64,000 nt of DNA from Stenogyne calaminthoides (taxonomy: Eukaryota > Streptophyta > Magnoliopsida > Lamiales > Lamiaceae), in assembly GCA_037126765.1 (NCBI GenBank), contig JBBCBC010000001.1:19424622-19488621 (forward strand), written 5' to 3'. The position numbers and the translations under genes are program-made. The notes under the pieces were generated by a model. That model made no database searches. It had not been told where the DNA came from and saw nothing but the letters and a program-made list of their open reading frames with translations. This document shows, piece after piece, positions 58,827 to 64,000 of this stretch; positions within the stretch are counted from its first letter, which is position 1, and every line of letters starts with the position of its first letter.

Positions 58827-58836
58827 TTATAAAAAA
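58827..58836 (+). promoter_or_regulatory. Probable TATA box of BRL2
   Basis: attataaaaa lies about 130 bp upstream of the ATG, preceded by a CT-rich patch (ccactttccccccc, 58804 on) and followed by a CT-rich leader. Position fits a plant core promoter; no start-site data. Confidence 0.55.
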
Positions 58837-58965
58837 AGCACACTCCTGTACAGGAACAAACTTTTAGTAAAGCTCACTCCCACTCCTTTCTTCAAAGAAA
58901 CTCCCATCATTTTCCCCCACACTCACCCAAAAAAACCCCGCTTTACTCTTTCTGCAACTCCATCA

Positions 58966-61900
58966 ATGGAGTTGAAGAACATACTTGCTAATGCCACTCT
59001 CCTACTCCTCCTGTCAATAGCATTTCCCCCGTCCATCGTCACCGCGGATTCACAGAACCGATCGCCCACCAAACGATACGACGCAGTTTTCCTCCTATCA
59101 TTCAAGAAAATGATCAAATCAGACCCAAACGGGGCCCTTTCCGACTGGAAACTCACCAAGGACCCGTGCACGTGGCATGGGATCACCTGCAACGAAGCCG
59201 GGAGAGTATGCGCCGTTGATCTCGCGCAATCCAACCTCGTCGGCCAAATCTCCTTCTCCCCATTCTCATCAATCGACGGTCTGATCTCGCTCAACCTTTC
59301 CGCGAATTCTTTCCACATAAACGCCACGTCCAATTTACTCCAGCTTCCTTACGGTTTACTGAACCTCGAGCTCTCCCTTTCCGGCCTTTTCGGCCGCTTT
59401 CCCGAGAATTTCTTTGCTAACAACCCGAATCTCGAGTACCTCAACCTCGGTTTCAACAACATAACAGGATTCCTACCGGAAAACCTCTTCATAAAAATCG
59501 AAAAGCTCCAGTACCTCGATTTATCCTACAACAACATCTCCGGCTCAATTTCGACGCTAAAAATTGAGAAATGCGACTCCCTGTCGTACCTCGATTGGTC
59601 CGGCAATCAAATCATTGGTTACCTCCCTCCATCTTTTTCAAACTGCACAAACCTAAACCAGCTCATTCTACCTGAAAACTTCATAACAGGGGAAATTCCA
59701 TCATCTTTCGGTTCACTAAAAAGCCTGCAAAGATTGGATCTTTCTCAGAACCATCTCACAGGATGGATCCCTCCGGAACTAGGCAACGCGTGCGCCTCTC
59801 TCGTCGAGCTCAAACTCTCGAAAAACAACCTCACGGGCTCAATACCCGACTCGTTTTCCACGTGCTCGTCGCTCCAGATTCTCGACATATCCAACAACAA
59901 CTTAACAGGTTCCTTCCCTGATAAAATCTTTCAAGGGCTAACATCTTTAGACACTCTCTTGCTCGGAAGCAACACGATCTCTGGCCAAATCCCGTCTTCG
60001 ATTTCCTTCTGCAAGAAGCTCAGAGTGGCGGACTTCAGCTCCAACATGCTCTCTGGCTCGATTCCGCCTGATTTATGCTCGGAAAGTTCTTCGTTGGAAG
60101 AGCTCCGAGCCCCTGATAATCAGCTTTCCGGCGAAATCCCACCTCAGTTGTCGCTTTGCACGCAGTTGAAAATTGTCGATTTTAGCATTAACCAGCTGAA
60201 TGGGTCGATCCCGCCTGAGCTGGGGAATCTTGAGAATCTTGAGCAGATCATAGCGTGGTACAACTCCTTGCAAGGTACAATACCAGCAGAGCTCGGAAAA
60301 TGCAAGAAGCTGAAAACTCTGATCTTGAACAACAATCACTTGAGTGGCGAAATCCCGAAGGAGTTATTCAACTGTGCTGATTTGGAGTGGATTTCCTTCA
60401 CTAGTAATTCCCTCAGGGGGGGAATTCCCCCCCTGTTCGCCTCATTAACGAGGCTTGCTGTTCTTCAGCTCGGAAACAACAGCTTCGGTGGTGAAATCCC
60501 GAAAGAGTTGGCAAATTGCAGCAGTTTAGTGTGGCTGGATTTGAATTCGAATAAGTTGAGCGGCGAAATCCCGCCAAAACTGGGGAGGCAAATCGGGGCG
60601 AAAGCGTTGACTGGAATTTTATCGGGGAATACTTTGATCTTCGTTCGAAATGTGGGGAACTGCAGGGGAGTTGGCGGGTTGCTTGAGTTTGCAGGCATTC
60701 GGCCCGAGCGTTTGCTACAAGTGCCTTTGCTTAAGAGCTGTGATTTTACGAGATTGTATTCGGGCCCCGTTTTGAGTCTCTTTACCCGGTACCAGACGCT
60801 CGAGTATTTGGATCTTTCGTATAATCAGCTTAGAGGGAAAATCCCTGATGGATTTGGGGAGATGATTGCTTTGCAGGTTCTTGTTCTGTCTAATAATCAG
60901 TTGTCTGGTGAAATTCCTTCTTCTTTGGGGCAGTTGAAGAATTTGGGTGTGTTTGATGCTTCACATAACCGGTTGCAGGGTCATATACCCGATTCGTTTT
61001 CGATGTTGTCGTTTTTGGTGCAGATTGATATCTCGTATAATGAGTTGACCGGTCAGATTCCGTCGAGGGGGCAGCTTAGTACGCTGCCCGCTACGCAGTA
61101 CGCGCATAACCCGGGGTTGTGTGGGGTCCCGCTGCCCGAGTGTACTTACGGGTATAACCCGGACCCGGGTGAGGATTCGGGCGAGGGGAAACGGAAAGGG
61201 AGTGGTGCTTCGTGGGCGAATAGTGTTGTGATAGGTGTGCTTATCTCGGTTGCTGGGGTTTGTATCTTGATTGTGTGGGCCATAGCGATGCGTGCGAGGA
61301 AAAGGGAGGCGGAGGGGGTGAAGATGTTGCATAGCTTACGGGCTTCGCAGGCTGCGACGACGTGGAAAATCGAGAAGGAGAAAGAGCCGTTGAGCATAAA
61401 TGTCGCGACTTTCCAAAGGAATTTGAGGAAGTTGAAATTTTCGCAGTTGATCGAAGCGACTAATGGGTTCTCTGCGGCGAGTATGATTGGGTCGGGCGGG
61501 TTTGGGGAGGTTTTTAAAGCGACGTTGAAGGATGGGTCGAGCGTTGCGATCAAGAAACTGATACGGTTGAGCTGTCAGGGGGATAGGGAATTCATGGCGG
61601 AGATGGAGACATTAGGAAAGATCAAGCACAAGAATCTCGTCCCGCTTTTAGGGTACTGCAAAATCGGGGAGGAGAGGCTTCTCGTTTACGAGTTTATGCA
61701 ACACGGGAGCCTCGAAGAGATGCTGCACGGGAGATCCAAGACGAAGGATCGAAGCGTTTTAACTTGGGAAGAGAGGAAGAAGATAGGCAGAGGGGCAGCA
61801 AAAGGGTTGTGCTTTCTCCATCATAACTGCATTCCACATATCATACATCGAGACATGAAATCGAGCAATGTGCTTCTCGACAACGAGATGGAAGCTAGGG

Positions 61901-62352
61901 TTTCCGATTTTGGGATGGCAAGGCTGATTAGCGCTCTCGATACTCATCTAAGCGTGAGCACGTTAGCGGGGACTCCAGGGTACGTCCCGCCCGAGTATTA
62001 CCAAAGCTTTCGTTGCACGGCAAAAGGGGACGTCTACTCGTTCGGAGTGATACTTTTGGAGCTCCTAACGGGTAAGAGGCCGACCGATAAGGAGGATTTC
62101 GGCGACACGAATTTGGTGGGGTGGGTTAAGGGGAAAGTGAGGGAAGGAAAAGGGATGGAGGTTATTGATGGAGATTTGCTATCAAGAAAAGGGACAGATG
62201 AAGATGAAGCTGAAGAAGTTAAGGAAATGATTAGGTATTTGGAAATTACATTGCAATGTGTTGATGATTTTCCTTCAAAGAGGCCTAATATGTTGCAGGT
62301 TGTAGCAATGCTTAGAGAGCTTGCTTCTCCTGGTACTAGTAATAGTGCTTGA
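58966..62352 (+). CDS. BRL2: BRI1-like receptor kinase 2 (BRL2/VH1 orthologue), intronless
   Basis: A single open frame of 1128 residues, close to the usual family length. A signal peptide covers residues 1 to about 27. The N-terminal LRR cap has its cysteine pair in DPCTWHGITC (66-75). More than 20 leucine-rich repeats follow, with the BRI1-family island domain at about 540-617 (GVGGLLEFAGIRPERLLQ, SCDFTRLYSGP). The second cysteine pair (CGVPLPEC) is at about 718-725, the single membrane helix at about 750-770, and the Ser/Thr kinase at about 835-1115. Glycine loop GSGGFGEVF, Lys in AIKKL (about 862), HRD in IIHRDMKSSN, DFG and the PPEYY activation segment are all present, so the kinase should be active and of the RD type. 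Island and juxtamembrane text (SQAATTWKIEKEKEPLSINVATFQRNLRKLKFSQ) match BRL2/VH1 better than BRI1, BRL1 or BRL3. In Arabidopsis this receptor acts in provascular cell and vein development and is not a main brassinosteroid receptor. The ATG is the first in frame and begins the signal peptide. A SINE and a hairpin MITE lie in its upstream region. Confidence 0.95.
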   Translation: MELKNILANATLLLLLSIAFPPSIVTADSQNRSPTKRYDAVFLLSFKKMIKSDPNGALSDWKLTKDPCTWHGITCNEAGRVCAVDLAQSNLVGQISFSPFSSIDGLISLNLSANSFHINATSNLLQLPYGLLNLELSLSGLFGRFPENFFANNPNLEYLNLGFNNITGFLPENLFIKIEKLQYLDLSYNNISGSISTLKIEKCDSLSYLDWSGNQIIGYLPPSFSNCTNLNQLILPENFITGEIPSSFGSLKSLQRLDLSQNHLTGWIPPELGNACASLVELKLSKNNLTGSIPDSFSTCSSLQILDISNNNLTGSFPDKIFQGLTSLDTLLLGSNTISGQIPSSISFCKKLRVADFSSNMLSGSIPPDLCSESSSLEELRAPDNQLSGEIPPQLSLCTQLKIVDFSINQLNGSIPPELGNLENLEQIIAWYNSLQGTIPAELGKCKKLKTLILNNNHLSGEIPKELFNCADLEWISFTSNSLRGGIPPLFASLTRLAVLQLGNNSFGGEIPKELANCSSLVWLDLNSNKLSGEIPPKLGRQIGAKALTGILSGNTLIFVRNVGNCRGVGGLLEFAGIRPERLLQVPLLKSCDFTRLYSGPVLSLFTRYQTLEYLDLSYNQLRGKIPDGFGEMIALQVLVLSNNQLSGEIPSSLGQLKNLGVFDASHNRLQGHIPDSFSMLSFLVQIDISYNELTGQIPSRGQLSTLPATQYAHNPGLCGVPLPECTYGYNPDPGEDSGEGKRKGSGASWANSVVIGVLISVAGVCILIVWAIAMRARKREAEGVKMLHSLRASQAATTWKIEKEKEPLSINVATFQRNLRKLKFSQLIEATNGFSAASMIGSGGFGEVFKATLKDGSSVAIKKLIRLSCQGDREFMAEMETLGKIKHKNLVPLLGYCKIGEERLLVYEFMQHGSLEEMLHGRSKTKDRSVLTWEERKKIGRGAAKGLCFLHHNCIPHIIHRDMKSSNVLLDNEMEARVSDFGMARLISALDTHLSVSTLAGTPGYVPPEYYQSFRCTAKGDVYSFGVILLELLTGKRPTDKEDFGDTNLVGWVKGKVREGKGMEVIDGDLLSRKGTDEDEAEEVKEMIRYLEITLQCVDDFPSKRPNMLQVVAMLRELASPGTSNSA

Positions 62353-63656
62353 ATTGAAAATAATGTTTTCTTGTTTTTTTTTAAATTTTGGATATTGAAT
62401 GGAAGTGTAATCTTATGTATTGAGGTATTTTGAAGGACAGTGTTATGTTAGAGATATTTTAGCTTGATGTTTCAGAGACAATATTTATTGATGAAAAAAA
62501 TGGGCATGTATAGGTATGTTTTTAAAAATCAAAAGTGATTGAGCTTATGTTCTTTTTTGTTTATCAACTGATTTGTCGAGTTTCACTTTTGTTTGGATTA
62601 TTACATAACATGCTATTATTTGTAAACGTCAAATTATAATATAAATGGAAGTATGTGAACATTTTTTACGATTTACACAGGTTGGTAAATAATTTTTACT
62701 CGCTCCAGAGCAAAAAATTTTGAAAAAAATTCGTACAAGACGATCTTATAAATGAGACGGGTACAATTTAACACAAATCAACACTCGTCCTTCCCAAAAT
62801 ATTAAAATGACAATGCTCAAATTATAAATCATCTCACTGTGAAACCGTTTCACGCAAGTATATCTCAATAATTTTTAATACACACTTTTTAAGTGGGTGG
62901 ACGGTATACCTCTAAATTTTTTTCATGTCTTCATTTTCTTTCTCACACATTTTTTTTCTTAGATAAATGTGACTACTCTCTTCCTTTCCACATACACTTT
63001 CTTTCTTTCTTGAGGCACACAACACTTGCGTGAGATGGTCTCACGGTCAGAAAAAGTATAATTTGGGCAACGAGCTATAACAATATATGTCCCCAGTTAC
63101 CAAATTTTCACAATTTATGCCAAATTTTATCATATATAAAATTTAAACTTCAACACCGTTTTATCGTCGTCACCAGTATTTTCCAGTGAATCGAAGGACA
63201 AGCGGTATATCAAATTGTTCGTCTCTCCAAATCCGTCATTTTGATAACTTAAATTGCTCATTCCATATACCAACTTCACGAATTTAAATTTGAATTATTC
63301 ATTCACATCAATTAGCGTCTGCCTTCTTCACAATCAAAATTTGGTCATCTTATGAGGAATCAAAGGACAAACTATTAATAAGCTATATATCTCTACAAGC
63401 ATGTTATTCTATACATAGATCGTGCTTCAATTCATTGGAACACAAGTACACAACCAAAATTGATCGAGGAATTTTTTGTAATAAATTTGGCATACTCAAA
63501 TCTCGATGGGATGAATTTTTCATAGTTAATATAAAATGCAAAACAACAACATGAGATTTTTATGGATTAAAATCTTTTGTGATTTACAATTTTTTTTTAA
63601 AAAAAAATCATTTGATTCTTCTTTGATTTGATGGCATGATTCAAAATCTTATGTTT
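62353..63656. other. 3' flank of BRL2 and intergenic DNA
   Basis: U-rich stretch right after the stop (62370-62386) and tgtaat at about 62407 could serve 3' end formation; there is no AATAAA within the first 150 bp. At about 62740-62860 and 63025-63050 are stretches with gagacgggt, gtgaaaccgtttcacgcaag and gcgtgagatggtctcacggtc, which look like pieces of a repeat with inverted ends. No gene supported. Confidence 0.5.
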
Positions 63657-63990
63657 GATCTTGTCCGGGCGTGGATTTAAAGGTTTGTAATGTTAATTTA
63701 AGGGCTAAGCGCCTTATTTTGAATCAAATGTTACTTTTTGGTAATTTTGAGAAAAAGCACCTTTACTCATTTCGTCTATGAGAAACGCGTTTGAGCTTGA
63801 CTTTGACATTGATGATTTGTGGGTGAAATCTTCGGCTCGGCCTCGCCTGACCTTGAATTTGAAGGTTTATAACATTAATTTAAGGGCTATATGCTTATTT
63901 TGAATTAAATGTTATCTTTTGGGAATTTCACGAAAAATATCGTTGGATTTGAAAACTTCGTTGATTCCACGAATAATGTCACTGGATTTG
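63657..63990. repeat. 182-bp tandem duplication
   Basis: Text such as aaggtttgtaatgttaatttaagggct (63680 on) recurs 182 bp later in diverged form (aaggtttataacattaatttaagggct), followed in both by ttattttgaat(c/t)aaatgtta. The second unit runs to near the window end. Confidence 0.75.
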
Positions 63991-64000
63991 ACTTGAAGAA

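Noticed and set aside
58923..61947. Minus-strand frames opposite the BRL2 gene (for example 58923-59333, 61146-61553)
   Set aside because: They are shadows of a conserved plus-strand coding sequence, have no recognisable domains and lack plausible starts.
58966..62352. Identification as BRI1, BRL1 or BRL3
   Set aside because: The island domain and juxtamembrane text match BRL2/VH1 most closely as I recall those families. The call rests on recognition, not on a computed tree.

Overview
This is a plant nuclear window, probably from an asterid eudicot. A Lamiales-type genome is my guess and is not proven here. The evidence is a full plant-type BRI1-like receptor kinase, Ty1/copia and Tat-type Ty3/gypsy LTR retrotransposons, CACTA, hAT, Mutator-like and Stowaway DNA elements, tRNA-derived SINEs, and AT-rich gene-poor DNA. 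I find one ordinary host protein gene; nearly everything else is nested transposable elements of different ages. There is no sign of bacterial, organellar or viral-genome sequence, no CRISPR array and no rRNA gene.

Layout. 1-6911: decayed copia element (5' end outside the window) with its 3' LTR. 6912-8207: right end of a CACTA-like element carrying exons of a Ulp1-type (C48) protease and palindromic subterminal repeats. 8493-10272: short non-autonomous LTR element with one gag-like ORF. 10273-12809: antisense copia LTR broken by a hAT-like insertion. 12810-13553: reverse transcriptase fragment of an older copia. 13554-25701: second copia element with 5' LTR, primer-binding site, frameshifted gag-pol, polypurine tract and an abnormal chimeric 3' LTR, itself hit by a Mutator-like element with a 9-bp target duplication. 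25702-35193: non-coding DNA packed with MITEs, hAT elements, a SINE inside a foldback element, and two 22-24-bp minisatellites.

35194-55085: one complete antisense Tat-lineage Ty3/gypsy element of about 19.9 kb, bounded by LTRs and the 5-bp duplication ctaat. It carries gag, protease, reverse transcriptase, RNase H, a second RNase H and integrase on the minus strand. Between integrase and the 3' LTR it carries a decayed multi-exon gene on the plus strand that resembles the 'putative gypsy type transposon' (Transposase_28) family, the antisense ORF known from Tat elements. Inserted in that spacer is an LTR-INT-LTR-INT-LTR tandem array of a non-coding copia-type element.

55086-58965: MITE-rich DNA leading to the promoter of the BRL2/VH1-like gene (58966-62352, plus, intronless, intact). 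A 223-bp SINE with a perfect 19-bp target duplication sits about 275 bp upstream of the start codon, and a long-hairpin MITE sits about 1 kb upstream. 62353-64000 is non-coding with a 182-bp tandem duplication.

A recurrent oddity is that paralogous repeat copies differ in clusters at CTG/CAG trinucleotides (for example actga becoming cttga or tcga). This does not look like cytosine deamination and may be a methylation-linked sequencing artefact. If so, some of the frameshifts in transposon ORFs here are not real. I see no convincing new biological system; the most unusual items are the tandem LTR array, the Tat antisense gene with its own TATA box, and the chimeric LTR.
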